Assembly: GCF_018334155.1 (NCBI RefSeq)
Contig: NZ_JAGXTP010000001.1
Span: 186,001 to 250,000, forward strand
DNA from: Devosia litorisediminis
GTDB taxonomy: Bacteria > Pseudomonadota > Alphaproteobacteria > Rhizobiales > Devosiaceae
Reading direction: 5' to 3'
DNA: 64,000 nt
Position numbers and translations under genes: made by a program. This document shows positions 49,952-59,252 of this stretch, piece after piece; the first letter of the stretch is position 1; every line of letters begins with the position of its first letter. The notes beneath the pieces are model-generated. The model did not search any database and was not told the origin of the DNA. It was given only the letters and a program-made list of their open reading frames with translations.

Positions 49952-52087
49952 TCAGACGCTGCCGACGGTCTTGAGGCGAATGCGTGGGTGCACTTCGTTC
50001 TGGCTCATCACCACAGTCTGGGGACGGAAGCGCTCGACGATGGAGCGCACATGGGAGCGAATGCCCGGCGAGGTGATCAGTACGGGGATTTCACCGACCT
50101 GAGCAGCGCGCTCATAGGCGGACTGAACGGCACCAATGAACTGCTGCAGGCGCGACGGGGCCATGGCCAGATGGCGGTTCTCGCCTTCGCCCACCATGGC
50201 TTCGGCGAAGTCGCGTTCCCATTGCGGGCCCAGGGTGAGCAGCGGCAGATTGCCATCGGGGCCCAGATTGGCCGCGCAGAGCTGGCGCGCCAGACGGCTG
50301 CGGACGTGCTCGGCAATGGTCTGCACCGAACGGCCATTGCCGGCAATTTCGGCGACGCCTTCGAGGATGGTCGACAGATCGCGGATCGAGATGCGTTCGT
50401 TGAGCAGGGTTTGCAGCACGCGCTGCACGCCCGATACCGTAATCAGGCTGGGCACGATGTCCTCGACCAGCTTTTGCTGTTCCTTGGGCAGGCCGGACAG
50501 CAGGGACTGCACATTAGCGTAGCTGAGCAGGTCCGCCACATTGGTCTTGAGTACTTCGGTCAGATGGGTGGAAATGACCGTGGATGGATCGATGATGGAC
50601 AGACCGCGCAGCTCGGCTTCGTCGCGTAGCGCCGGTTCGATCCAGGTTGCCGGCAGCCCAAAGGTCGGCTCGGTGGTGTGATGGCCGGGCAGATCGATCT
50701 GATTGCCATAGGGGTCCATGACCATGAGCTGGTTGGCAAAGATCTCGCCGGCGCCGGCTTCGACTTCCTTGATGCGCACTTTGTAGCTGTTGGGCTCAAG
50801 CTGCATGTTGTCCAGGATGCGGACGGGCGGCATGACAAAGCCAAGCTCGGTGGCCAGCTGGCGGCGCAGGGCCTTGATCTGTTCGGTAAGGCGGTCGGAG
50901 CCGTTCTCGTCTTCCTTGACCAGGCTGAGCAGGCCATAGCCGAGTTCGAGCTTGAGCTCGTCAATCTTGAGGCTGTCGGTAATGGGCTGTTCGTCAGCCT
51001 GCCCCTGGCCGCCGGGCAGGGCCGGGGCCTTGGTGGTGGCTTCCAGTTCGGCGTCGGCGATGCGCTCATCCTTGGCACGGGCCGAGCGCCAGGCGACATA
51101 GCCCACCGTGCCCGAGATCAGCAGGAAGGGCACGACTGGCATGCCTGGCAGGAAGGCCAGCAGGCCCATGACGGCCGAGGACATGCCCAGTGCGCGTGGA
51201 TAGCCGGTGAACTGAGCCGACAGGGCCTTGTCGGCCGAACCGGTAACGCCGGACTTGGACACCAGGATACCGGCAGCGGTGGAGACGATCAGGGCAGGGA
51301 TCTGGGAAACCAGACCGTCACCAATGGTGAGCAGGGTATAGACATTGCCCGCTTCGGAAACGGACAGGCCTTCCTGCATCATGCCGATGAAAATGCCGGC
51401 GATGACGTTGATGAAGGTGATGATCAGGCCGGCAATGGCATCGCCACGCACGAATTTGGAGGCACCGTCCATGTTACCGAAAAAGGCGCTTTCGCCTTCC
51501 AGCTCGGCGCGGCGCTTCTTGGCGGTGTCCTCGTCGATCAGGCCGGCGCTGAGATCGGCGTCGATGGCCATCTGCTTGCCGGGCATGGCGTCCAGGCTGA
51601 AGCGGGCGGCCACTTCGGCGATACGGCCCGAACCCTTGGTGATGACGATGAAGTTGACCAGTACCAGAATGGAAAACACCACCACGCCGATGACGAAATT
51701 GCCGCGCATGACGAAGTTGCCGAAGGCTTCGATGACGTGGCCAGCCGCCGCGGTGCCGGTATGGCCTTCGGCCAGGATCAGGCGTGTGGTGGCCAGGTTC
51801 AGGCCCAGGCGCAGCATGGTGGCGATCAGCAGAACCGTTGGAAACGATGAGAATTCCAGCGGCTTCTGAATGAACAGTGCCGTCATCAGGATCATTACCG
51901 AGAAGACGATCGAGATGGCCAGAAGGCCATCGAGCAAGACCGGCGGCATCGGCACGATGAGGATGACGATGAGGCCCATGACGCCTGTCGCCAGGGCGAT
52001 ATCGCCCGAGCGCAGCATGTCCACAATCGAGGCAGCCGATGGAATCTTGAACGGCGCTCGTGTGGGGCCTGTGGGCAGGTCGGTCAT
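49952..52087 (-). CDS. flhA: Flagellar export gate protein FlhA
   Basis: 711-residue inner-membrane component of the flagellar type III export gate. The N-terminal half has about eight helices, with the conserved FHIPEP-family loop RFSLDAMPGKQMAIDADLSA; the C-terminal half is the cytoplasmic ring domain. It is the last gene of fliF-fliG-fliH-fliN-flbD-flhA and starts 7 bases after flbD. Confidence 0.97.
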   Translation of the reverse strand: MTDLPTGPTRAPFKIPSAASIVDMLRSGDIALATGVMGLIVILIVPMPPVLLDGLLAISIVFSVMILMTALFIQKPLEFSSFPTVLLIATMLRLGLNLATTRLILAEGHTGTAAAGHVIEAFGNFVMRGNFVIGVVVFSILVLVNFIVITKGSGRIAEVAARFSLDAMPGKQMAIDADLSAGLIDEDTAKKRRAELEGESAFFGNMDGASKFVRGDAIAGLIITFINVIAGIFIGMMQEGLSVSEAGNVYTLLTIGDGLVSQIPALIVSTAAGILVSKSGVTGSADKALSAQFTGYPRALGMSSAVMGLLAFLPGMPVVPFLLISGTVGYVAWRSARAKDERIADAELEATTKAPALPGGQGQADEQPITDSLKIDELKLELGYGLLSLVKEDENGSDRLTEQIKALRRQLATELGFVMPPVRILDNMQLEPNSYKVRIKEVEAGAGEIFANQLMVMDPYGNQIDLPGHHTTEPTFGLPATWIEPALRDEAELRGLSIIDPSTVISTHLTEVLKTNVADLLSYANVQSLLSGLPKEQQKLVEDIVPSLITVSGVQRVLQTLLNERISIRDLSTILEGVAEIAGNGRSVQTIAEHVRSRLARQLCAANLGPDGNLPLLTLGPQWERDFAEAMVGEGENRHLAMAPSRLQQFIGAVQSAYERAAQVGEIPVLITSPGIRSHVRSIVERFRPQTVVMSQNEVHPRIRLKTVGSV

Positions 52088-52094
52088 CTAGGTC

Positions 52095-53462
52095 CTAAGC
52101 GACTGAGCGCCGTTCACCGGGATCAGGCACCTTGGTACCTTCGTCGGCATATTGGTTGAGCTTGTTGCGCAGCGTGCGAATCGAGATGCCCAGAATATTG
52201 GCCGCATGCGTGCGGTTGCCCAGCGTGTGATCAAGGGTATCCAGTATCAAATCACGCTCGACATCGGCCACGGTGCGGCCGACCAGGGCCGCCGACATGG
52301 TCTGGGCCGTCTGGGCCAGCTGCGCTGATAGCGAGCTGGCCGCGGCGACTTCGTTCAAACCCATGCCATCCGGCAGCACAATGGCATCGGGACCGATGAC
52401 ATCGCCTGACGAGAGCAACACCGCGCGGTGCAACGTGTTTTCCAGCTCACGGACATTTCCCGGCCAGGGGGCCTTGAGCAGGGCAGCACGGGCGTCCGGG
52501 GACAGGACGCGCGGGGGCAGGCCATTGGCCTTGGCATATTTGTCGACAAAATGCTCGGACAGCGCAGCAATATCGCCGGGGCGATCGCGCAGGGCAGGGA
52601 GCTTGAGATTGACGACGTTAAGACGGAACAGCAGATCTTCGCGGAAGCTGCCCTCACGGACAGCATCGCTGAGATTGCGGTTGGATGTAGCCAGAATTCG
52701 GATATCGACGGGAACGGGCTTGGTGCCGCCGACGCGGTCGATCAGGCGTTCCTGAATGGCGCGCAGCAGCTTGGACTGCAGGCGTACGTCCATCTCGCTG
52801 ATTTCGTCGAGCAGCAGGGTGCCGCCCGAGGCTTCCTCGAACTTGCCGATGCGGCGGGCGATGGCACCGGTGAACGAGCCCTTTTCATGGCCGAACAGCT
52901 CGGATTCCAGCAGCGCTTCGGGAATGGCCGCGCAGTTGATGGAAATGAAGGGCTTGTTGGCGCGCTTGGAGCGGGCGTGAACGTATTTGGCGATCACTTC
53001 CTTACCGGTGCCGCTCTCGCCGGTGATCAGGATCGAGGCATCGGAGCCGGCGATCTGGTCGGCCATCTTGACCACGCGTTCCATGGCCGGATCGCGGAAC
53101 AGGAATTCGGCACTGTCGCGGGCCACGGCGGCGATAACGGCTGCAATCAGCTCGGCATCGGGCGGCAGGGGGATGTATTCCTTGGCGCCGGCGCGGATGG
53201 CGTTAACGGCGGCGGCGGCATTGGCCTCAACGCCGCAGGCGACCACGGGAATGGCAATGCGCTCAGCTTCGAGCCCGGCGATGAGCCCGGCAATATCCAT
53301 GACCACATCGACCAGCAGGAGATCGGCACCGCGACCGGCGCGCAGGGCAGCCAGGGCGATTTCGACGGAGGGGGCGTGTGCCACCTTGGCACCGCCATTC
53401 ATAGCCATCTTGGTGGCTTCGCTGAGCTGGCCTTCGAGGGCCCCGATGATGAGCAGACGCAT
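52095..53462 (-). CDS. flbD: Sigma-54 flagellar activator FlbD
   Basis: 455 residues. The N-terminal receiver-like domain (about 1-115) keeps Asp52 but lacks the acidic pair (IIGAL instead) and has Leu99 where the conserved Lys should be, as expected for a FlbD controlled by means other than phosphorylation. The AAA+ domain has Walker A GESGTGKE (about 147-154) and the sigma-54 loop GSFTGA. The Fis-type HTH is at about 405-445. Good GGGAGG before the start. FlbD activates class III/IV flagellar genes with sigma-54. Confidence 0.93.
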   Translation of the reverse strand: MRLLIIGALEGQLSEATKMAMNGGAKVAHAPSVEIALAALRAGRGADLLLVDVVMDIAGLIAGLEAERIAIPVVACGVEANAAAAVNAIRAGAKEYIPLPPDAELIAAVIAAVARDSAEFLFRDPAMERVVKMADQIAGSDASILITGESGTGKEVIAKYVHARSKRANKPFISINCAAIPEALLESELFGHEKGSFTGAIARRIGKFEEASGGTLLLDEISEMDVRLQSKLLRAIQERLIDRVGGTKPVPVDIRILATSNRNLSDAVREGSFREDLLFRLNVVNLKLPALRDRPGDIAALSEHFVDKYAKANGLPPRVLSPDARAALLKAPWPGNVRELENTLHRAVLLSSGDVIGPDAIVLPDGMGLNEVAAASSLSAQLAQTAQTMSAALVGRTVADVERDLILDTLDHTLGNRTHAANILGISIRTLRNKLNQYADEGTKVPDPGERRSVA

Positions 53463-53476
53463 CCTGAGTGCCTCCC

Positions 53477-53830
53477 TTATTGCGGCTTGATGATTTCGGT
53501 CATGGTGACGCCGAGCTTGGACTCGACCAGCACGATTTCGCCGCGTGCCACCAGCCGTTCATTGATGAAGATTTCGACGGCCTCGCCAACCTGGCGGTCC
53601 AGCTCGATCACGGTGCCGGTATCGAGCTTGAGCAGGTCCGAGACAGCCATCTTGGTGCGTCCCAATACGACCGAGATGCGGACGGGGACGTCAAAGACGG
53701 CTTCAAGATCTGCCGCGCTGCGTTCGACATAGGCCTCAGGCCCGTCTTCCTTGACACTGGCCAGCATCTCTTCGAAGTTGATGCCGCCGTCTTCGGTATC
53801 GGCGCCGGGTTCGTTATCAGAATCGCTCAA
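53477..53830 (-). CDS. fliN: Flagellar motor switch protein FliN
   Basis: 117 residues: an acidic N-terminal segment (about 1-40) and the SpoA/FliN domain (about 45-117) with [14 protein letters not shown] and [17 protein letters not shown]. Part of the C-ring. The start TTG 53830 overlaps the fliH stop (TTGA) and is supported by AGGAGAG upstream; no ATG is available. Confidence 0.93.
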   Translation of the reverse strand: MSDSDNEPGADTEDGGINFEEMLASVKEDGPEAYVERSAADLEAVFDVPVRISVVLGRTKMAVSDLLKLDTGTVIELDRQVGEAVEIFINERLVARGEIVLVESKLGVTMTEIIKPQ

Positions 53831-54477
53831 TGGCCACTCTCCTGTGCAATGGTCTTGCCGGACTTGGCGGCGAGGTAGGCGGAAATTTTCTTGTCGATGT
53901 CCTTGGACACGGCGCCGATATCGCGGACCAGACCGCCATCGACCCATTCCAGCTTGCCGTCACCGACGCGCTGGTCGGGATCGCCCATGACCACCAGACG
54001 GCCTGAAAAGCCCGAGGTCTTCATGTGCTCGGTGGCGATGTCGCGAATGCCGTCGGCAATCGAGGGATGGCAGCGCACGACCAGATGCGGCACGCCGCCC
54101 AGGCTCTGCATGCATTCGGCAATCAGCGCATCGAGCTCGACAGTGGGGTAGCGGGCCAGAAGATGCAGGGCCAGCTTGCGCCCGACAGTGCTGGCCAGAT
54201 CGATGGCTTCGCGCTGCGCCTGAGCGGTCGCATCGTCGAGGGCAGCGGCCATTTCGGCGCCATGGGTGGCCAGCATGCCCGCGGCAGACGCCAGGGTCTG
54301 GGCCGCCTGGGCAGTTGCCGAACGCTCGCCTTCGGCCAGTCCTTCGGCAAAAGCCTGTTCGCGCGCCTGGGCGACCAGCATGGCGACCATGTCTTCGGGC
54401 ACGGTCGGCTTGGCTGGGGCGGCCTTGGTCTTCTGCCCCATATCGAGATCAAAATTGAAACGTGCGGGTTGTGCCAC
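53827..54477 (-). CDS. fliH: Flagellar export protein FliH (FlbE)
   Basis: 216 residues, mainly helical, with an Ala/Glu/Gln-rich N-terminal stalk (about 30-105) and a C-terminal domain (about 110-205) ending near LEWVDGGLVRD. FliH regulates the FliI ATPase; in Caulobacter the same position is called flbE. The start GTG 54477 directly follows the fliG stop, and the end overlaps fliN. Identified chiefly from position and fold pattern. Confidence 0.85.
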   Translation of the reverse strand: MAQPARFNFDLDMGQKTKAAPAKPTVPEDMVAMLVAQAREQAFAEGLAEGERSATAQAAQTLASAAGMLATHGAEMAAALDDATAQAQREAIDLASTVGRKLALHLLARYPTVELDALIAECMQSLGGVPHLVVRCHPSIADGIRDIATEHMKTSGFSGRLVVMGDPDQRVGDGKLEWVDGGLVRDIGAVSKDIDKKISAYLAAKSGKTIAQESGH

Positions 54478-55566
54478 TTACGCCACCATCTGATCGTCGG
54501 CTTTGGTCTTCATGATCACGATGTCGCCCTTGGCAGCGAGATCCTTGGCCGTGGAGACCATGCGGCCCTGGGCTTCGTCGACATCCTTGAGGCGGACGGG
54601 GCCCATGACTTCCATGTCGTCCTTGAGCAGCTTGGCTGTGCGGCCGGACATGTTCTCGAAGAAGGTCTCCTTGATCGCGTCGTTGGCGCCCTTGAGCGCC
54701 ATGGCGAGTTCCTTTTTGTCCATGCGGGCCAGCAGCGTCTGAATGGCGGAGGATTCAAGCTTGGCCAGATCCTCGAAGGTGAACATCAGCGCCTTGATGC
54801 GCTCGGCATCGTCGCGATTGTTCTCCTCGAGCGTGGTGATGAAGCGCGCTTCGGTCTGGCGATCGAAGGCGTTGAAGATTTCGGCCATCTGTTCGTGGCT
54901 GTCGCGGCGCTTGGAGTGGTTGAGCGTGGACATGAATTCGGTGCGCAGGGTGGACTCGATCTTTTCGAGGATTTCCTTTTGCACCGGGTCAAGGCCGAGC
55001 ATGCGCTGGACGACGTCCATGGCCAGCTCTTCGGGCAGCACGGCGAGTACCTGGGAGGCGTGCTCGGTGGCAATCTTGGAGAGCACCACGGCGATGGTCT
55101 GGGGGTATTCGTTCTTGAGATAGGCGGCCAGCACGTCGGCCTGCACGTTGGACAGCTTTTCCCACATATTGCGGCCGGCGGGGCCGCGGATCTCTTCCAT
55201 GATGGAATCGACCTTGTCCTGGCTGAGGAAGCTGAGCAGCAGGCGTTCGGTGGAATCGGTATTGCCCGAGAGCGAGCCGTTGGAGGACACCGCGGTCACA
55301 AACTCGACCATCAGGTCATCGAGCATTTCCTGGGTGATGGGGCCAAGGCGCACCATGGCACGGCTGAGCTGCTTGACCTCAAGCTCGTCGAGCTCGTCAA
55401 AGATGGGCTTGCCGTAATCGGGACCCAGCGCCAGCAACAGGGCTGCGGCCTTTTCGTCACCGGTCAGGACGCGGGTGGTGGTGGCGTCATTGACGACCAG
55501 CTGGCCCGGGGCCTTGGCGGCGTCGGGCTGCTGAGCGGGTTCACCTGATTGGGATACGAGGGCCAT
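54478..55566 (-). CDS. fliG: Flagellar motor switch protein FliG
   Basis: 362-residue C-ring protein that meets the stator and sets the direction of rotation. Domains: N (about 35-120), middle (about 130-220, including [15 protein letters not shown]) and C (about 230-345), where charged residues and LRMKDVDEAQ-like sequence [14 protein letters not shown] precede the stop. It follows fliF after 5 bases. Confidence 0.96.
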   Translation of the reverse strand: MALVSQSGEPAQQPDAAKAPGQLVVNDATTTRVLTGDEKAAALLLALGPDYGKPIFDELDELEVKQLSRAMVRLGPITQEMLDDLMVEFVTAVSSNGSLSGNTDSTERLLLSFLSQDKVDSIMEEIRGPAGRNMWEKLSNVQADVLAAYLKNEYPQTIAVVLSKIATEHASQVLAVLPEELAMDVVQRMLGLDPVQKEILEKIESTLRTEFMSTLNHSKRRDSHEQMAEIFNAFDRQTEARFITTLEENNRDDAERIKALMFTFEDLAKLESSAIQTLLARMDKKELAMALKGANDAIKETFFENMSGRTAKLLKDDMEVMGPVRLKDVDEAQGRMVSTAKDLAAKGDIVIMKTKADDQMVA

Positions 55567-55571
55567 GATCG

Positions 55572-57200
55572 TTACGCTGCACTACCAAGCCAGTCGCGCA
55601 CGATCAGTGCGGCCTGCTTGGGGTTTTCTTCAACGAGGTCGCCGACCATTTTGAGCGTCTGGAGCTGTGTTTCGCCCATCGACTTGGCGTTGGCGACCCA
55701 TGCGGGGGTCTTGTCCTTGGGTTCGTCGGGCTCCTCGTTGATCACACGGCCATCGGGGCCCAGTGTACCAGCGTGGCCGACTTCAGCCGCTGATGGCAGC
55801 GACAAAGGCTTGGTTTCGGGTGTCAGCACCTTCTTGAGCAGCGGGCGCATCACGAAGAAGACCAGCGCCAGCGCGATGAGCAGGGTGACGGCCATTTCGG
55901 CGCCATTCATCAGGTCGTCGCGGGTGAAGTCGAGCAGGCCGCCGGAAGCATCGGTGCCCGGTGCTGCCAGCTCGGGCCGCTCGGCAAACTGCATATTGAC
56001 CACTTCGACGCTGTCGCCGCGGGTCTCCGAATAGCCCACAGCAGAGCGCACCAGGGTCAGGATCTGAGTGACTTCCTCGGCGCTGCGGGGTGCGTAGGTG
56101 ACGTTGCCATCTCCTTCGTCGGTATAGACGCCATCGACAACCACGGCGACCGAGAGGCGCTTGATCTGGCCTGCTTCGGTAACGGCGGTCTGGGTGGTCT
56201 TGGAGATTTCGTAATTGGTCACTTCCTCGGTGGAAGTGCCCTTTTCGGTAGCGGTGTTGCCGTTATTGCCGCTGGCGCCGGGCAGTTCATTGGCAACGGT
56301 GACCTGACCATCGGCGCCGCCCGAGAGGTTTTCGGTTTCACGGATCTGGCTGGAGCGGACGACCTGGGATTCGGGGTCGAAGGTTTCCTGGGTGGTGGTG
56401 GAGCGGTTGAAATCGATCTCGGCGCTGACTTCAACGCGAGCCCGACCGGCGCCAACCACATTGGCCAGCATGTCCTCGACGCGGGTGCGCATGCGGTTTT
56501 CGTAGCTGAGCGTGCGCTCGGCTGCCTGACCGGACAGGGCGCCTTCAGCGTCATCGCCCGAACCGGACGCCAGCAGATTGCCCTGATCATCGACGATGGC
56601 GACGTGGGTCGGGCTCATGCCCTCAATGGCCGAGGAGACCATGTGCTGAATGGCGCGAATTTCGCCCGAAGCCAGTTCGCCCCGCACCGAGAGCACGATG
56701 GAGGCCGTTGGGTCCTTGCGTTCGCGGCGGAACAGTTCGCGCTCGGGCAGCACCAGATGCACGCGGGCCGACTTGATGCGGGTCAGCGAGTTGATGGTGC
56801 GGGCCAGTTCGCCTTCAAGGGCACGGACATTGTTGATGTTCTGAACGAAGCTGGTGGCGCCCAGGGTCGACTGCTGATCGAAGATCTCATAGCCGACCTG
56901 ACCGCGCTGGGGCAGGCCCGAGCCGGCCAGGGTCATGCGCAGCGTGGTGATCTGGTCGCGCGGCACCAGAATGGTATCGCCTTCGCCCCGCAGCTCGTAG
57001 GGCGTGTTCATCGTCTGCAGTTCGCTGATGATGGCCGAGGAGTCTTCCAGGCTCAGCCCGGTATAGAGTGGCGCCAGGTTCGGGGTCTGGGCCCGCATGA
57101 TCAGAAAGGCAAAGAAGCCGAGCATGAGCACAGCGACCGTCGCCATAGCTGCCAGTCGCGGCAATCCTATGCGGTTCATCAACTGTGTGAAATTGTCCAA
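55572..57200 (-). CDS. fliF: Flagellar MS-ring protein FliF
   Basis: 542 residues forming the MS ring in the inner membrane. Membrane helices lie at about 18-38 and 428-448; ring-building modules between them include [16 protein letters not shown]. The C-terminal tail is the FliG-binding part. The first codon is TTG at 57200; ATG 57179 is an alternative, but the longer form matches family N-termini. First gene of the fliF-flhA operon. Confidence 0.96.
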   Translation of the reverse strand: MDNFTQLMNRIGLPRLAAMATVAVLMLGFFAFLIMRAQTPNLAPLYTGLSLEDSSAIISELQTMNTPYELRGEGDTILVPRDQITTLRMTLAGSGLPQRGQVGYEIFDQQSTLGATSFVQNINNVRALEGELARTINSLTRIKSARVHLVLPERELFRRERKDPTASIVLSVRGELASGEIRAIQHMVSSAIEGMSPTHVAIVDDQGNLLASGSGDDAEGALSGQAAERTLSYENRMRTRVEDMLANVVGAGRARVEVSAEIDFNRSTTTQETFDPESQVVRSSQIRETENLSGGADGQVTVANELPGASGNNGNTATEKGTSTEEVTNYEISKTTQTAVTEAGQIKRLSVAVVVDGVYTDEGDGNVTYAPRSAEEVTQILTLVRSAVGYSETRGDSVEVVNMQFAERPELAAPGTDASGGLLDFTRDDLMNGAEMAVTLLIALALVFFVMRPLLKKVLTPETKPLSLPSAAEVGHAGTLGPDGRVINEEPDEPKDKTPAWVANAKSMGETQLQTLKMVGDLVEENPKQAALIVRDWLGSAA

Positions 57201-57361
57201 GCCGGCACTCGATTCAAACTGGGCTGATTCAAACGCAAATCTGCGCGGTGATCGCTGGGCAAAAATTACCTAGCTGGTGGTAAACAGAGTCTTAACGAAT
57301 TGTTGCGGAATGCAATTTCCGGCAGAAAATGCCGAGCTAAGTGAATGAAAGGTTCTCTTCC
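57201..57361. promoter_or_regulatory. fliF/GST divergent promoter region
   Basis: This 161-base gap separates divergent fliF and the GST gene. It contains one GANTC site (GAGTC, 57287-57291) immediately beside TTAACGAATTG (57292-57302), a half CtrA site. In Caulobacter fliF is a CtrA target, so CtrA control is plausible, but only half of the consensus is present. Confidence 0.3.
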
Positions 57362-57985
57362 ATGCTCAAAATCCTGGGCCGAGTGACGTCAATCAACGTG
57401 CGCAAGGCGCTTTGGGCGCTCGATGAACTGGGTGTGCCCTATGAACGCGAAGACTGGGGACAACCCCTGCGCGACCCCCGCGTGCCCGAGTTTCTGGCGC
57501 TCAATCCCAATGGGCAGGTGCCGGTACTGATCGAGGATGATTTCGTGCTCTGGGAGAGCATCGCGATCATGGGTTACATCAATCAGGCCCATGGCAAGGG
57601 GGCGTTGCTGCCCGAAACGGCGCGTGAGCAGGCGCTGGTGATGCAGTGGGTGGAATGGCAAAATACCGAACTGGGTGCCCATTGGGGCTATCCGCTGCGG
57701 GCGATCATCCGCAAGGAACCGGGCTATGACAATGCTGACGCCCTGGCGAAAAGCATCGCGCTATGGGCCGGCAAGATGGCGATCATCGAGGCGCATCTGG
57801 CCAAGGGCGGGGCGTTTGTGGTGGGCGAGTGCTTTTCGCTGGCCGATATTGCCATCACGCTAGGATTGCATCGCTGGTTTGCCATCCCCTTTGAGCATGC
57901 GCCCATGCCGGCCGCGCAGGCCTATTATGAGCGCATGATGGAGCGGCCAGCGGCCAAGGCCTGGCTGGCTCCGCAGACGCCCTGA
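57362..57985 (+). CDS. Glutathione S-transferase family protein
   Basis: 207 residues. The thioredoxin-like N-terminal domain (about 1-77) has TSINVRKALWALDELGVPYE and NPNGQVPVLIEDD; the helical C-terminal domain (about 85-205) has FSLADIAITLGLHRW. The SxxN/R start of helix 1 suggests a Ser-type GST. Substrate unknown. ATG 57362 is chosen by alignment with family N-termini. Converges on sciP. Confidence 0.88.
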   Translation: MLKILGRVTSINVRKALWALDELGVPYEREDWGQPLRDPRVPEFLALNPNGQVPVLIEDDFVLWESIAIMGYINQAHGKGALLPETAREQALVMQWVEWQNTELGAHWGYPLRAIIRKEPGYDNADALAKSIALWAGKMAIIEAHLAKGGAFVVGECFSLADIAITLGLHRWFAIPFEHAPMPAAQAYYERMMERPAAKAWLAPQTP

Positions 57986-58002
57986 GGGGGCCGCACAACA
58001 GC

Positions 58003-58032
58003 AAAGCCCGCCCGGAGAACCGGGCGGGCTTT
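58003..58032. terminator. Bidirectional terminator between GST gene and sciP
   Basis: AAAGCCCGCCCGG / CCGGGCGGGCTTT perfect 13-bp stem with an AGAA loop between the convergent genes. Confidence 0.9.
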
Positions 58033-58059
58033 GAAAATCTGAGCTACGAGCCTTTCGGC

Positions 58060-58338
58060 TCAGCCTTCGCGGTAGTGCTGGATCCAGGTTGTCCGCAATC
58101 CAGCCAGTCCATGCTTGTCGATAGCCGCTTGCCAATTCAAGAATTCATCGACGCTAAGCGTGTAACGGTCGCATGCCTCTTCGAGGCTAAGCAAACCGCC
58201 GCGCACAGCAGCGACGACTTCGGCTTTACGGCGAATGACCCACCTCCGCGTATTAGCGGGGGGAAGATCTGCAATCGTGAGCGGACTTCCGTCCGGTCCG
58301 ATAACGTACTTAACGCGAGGTCGCATCTGTACGGTCAT
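58060..58338 (-). CDS. sciP: CtrA inhibitor SciP
   Basis: 92-residue DUF1153 helix-turn-helix protein. The sequence YVIGPDGSPLTIADLPP followed by TRRWVIRRKAEVVAAVRGGL is the SciP signature. In Caulobacter SciP binds DNA-bound CtrA and blocks RNA polymerase recruitment in swarmer cells. ATG 58338 has a weak binding site. Upstream is a near-CtrA box at 58391-58405, consistent with feedback control by CtrA. Confidence 0.93.
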   Translation of the reverse strand: MTVQMRPRVKYVIGPDGSPLTIADLPPANTRRWVIRRKAEVVAAVRGGLLSLEEACDRYTLSVDEFLNWQAAIDKHGLAGLRTTWIQHYREG

Positions 58339-58390
58339 TTTACTCTCTACTCAAACCTGACCATATGATGAGTAGACTAGGCCAACTGCC

Positions 58391-58405
58391 TTAAAATTCG
58401 ACTAA
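58391..58405. promoter_or_regulatory. Near-consensus CtrA box upstream of sciP
   Basis: TTAA-AATTCGA-CTAA differs from TTAA-N7-TTAA by one base, 53 bases upstream of the sciP start. sciP is a CtrA-activated gene in Caulobacter. By-eye match only. Confidence 0.35.
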
Positions 58406-58472
58406 GGGGAAACTTACAACTGGTTAAGGCCAGCCCCGAATTCCCCAAGCGCCGGTTCACTTTTTTCATGAA

Positions 58473-58498
58473 TGCGAAAGGCCACCCGGAGGTGGCCT
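58473..58498 (-). terminator. Terminator after flgD
   Basis: On the minus strand GGCCACC / GGTGGCC with a 4-base loop is followed by TTTCGCATT, 35 bases after the flgD stop. Confidence 0.75.
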
Positions 58499-58532
58499 GA
58501 CGGAAGGATCGGTGATGGGGGGGAACCACTTG

Positions 58533-59240
58533 CTAGCTGGTGGTTTCAGCCTGTTCCTGGTCGCCCACGGTGGTGGTCGAGGTCGGTGGCAGGCGCACGT
58601 CGGTCACGTCGGTGATGGCCACCTTGCGTGACCCAACGGTCAGGATTGGGACACTACCGGTGAAGTCCACGCCGGAGGCGATGCCGATCGAAGAGGTTGT
58701 TACGTCAACAGTGCGACCCTGAACGTTGCTGCCCTTGATGTCGATTGTGTAGATGCCATTGGGCTGGGTATTGCCGTCGCTGCCCATGCCATCCCAGCGG
58801 AAGGTGCCGGGGCCTGCATTGAGCGAGCCGGTTTCGGTGTACACCACGCTGCCGCCGGCATTCTTGATGGTGACGGTGGCGTTGGCGACCTGGGCTTCGG
58901 CATTATAGGACCAGAACACGGCTTCCTTGTCGGTCAGCTCGCCCGTCTTGCCGGTGGAGGTCACCTGTTTGCCAATATAGGAGACAGCATCGGACTTGGC
59001 GGTATTCTGACCGGCCAGCATCAGGGTCTCAAGGAACTCATTGGCCTTGAGCTGCTGCTCGACGCCGGAGAACTGCACCAATTGCTGGGTGAACTGGTTA
59101 GTGTCGAGCGGATCGAGTGGATTCTGGTTCTTGAGCTGTGTGGTCAAGATGTTGAGGAAGGTGTCGAAATTGTCCGCGATACCGGCGCGGGCTGTCGATG
59201 TACTTGATGTGCCGGTACCTGAAACGCCACTGACTGCCAT
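58533..59240 (-). CDS. flgD: Flagellar hook-capping protein FlgD
   Basis: 235-residue scaffold that caps the growing hook. The N-terminal region (FLNILTTQLKNQNPLDPLDT, about 28-47, then QFTQQLVQFSGVEQQ) is the highly conserved FlgD signature; the C-terminal part has the FLIG_EF/tudor-like hybrid fold. It follows fliK after 12 bases, so both are in one transcript. Confidence 0.95.
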   Translation of the reverse strand: MAVSGVSGTGTSSTSTARAGIADNFDTFLNILTTQLKNQNPLDPLDTNQFTQQLVQFSGVEQQLKANEFLETLMLAGQNTAKSDAVSYIGKQVTSTGKTGELTDKEAVFWSYNAEAQVANATVTIKNAGGSVVYTETGSLNAGPGTFRWDGMGSDGNTQPNGIYTIDIKGSNVQGRTVDVTTSSIGIASGVDFTGSVPILTVGSRKVAITDVTDVRLPPTSTTTVGDQEQAETTS

Positions 59241-59252
59241 GACATCTACTCC

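Noticed and set aside
54025..55548. 507-residue open frame on the plus strand
   Set aside because: It is antisense to fliG and fliH. Gly/His/Leu-rich composition is typical of a shadow frame.
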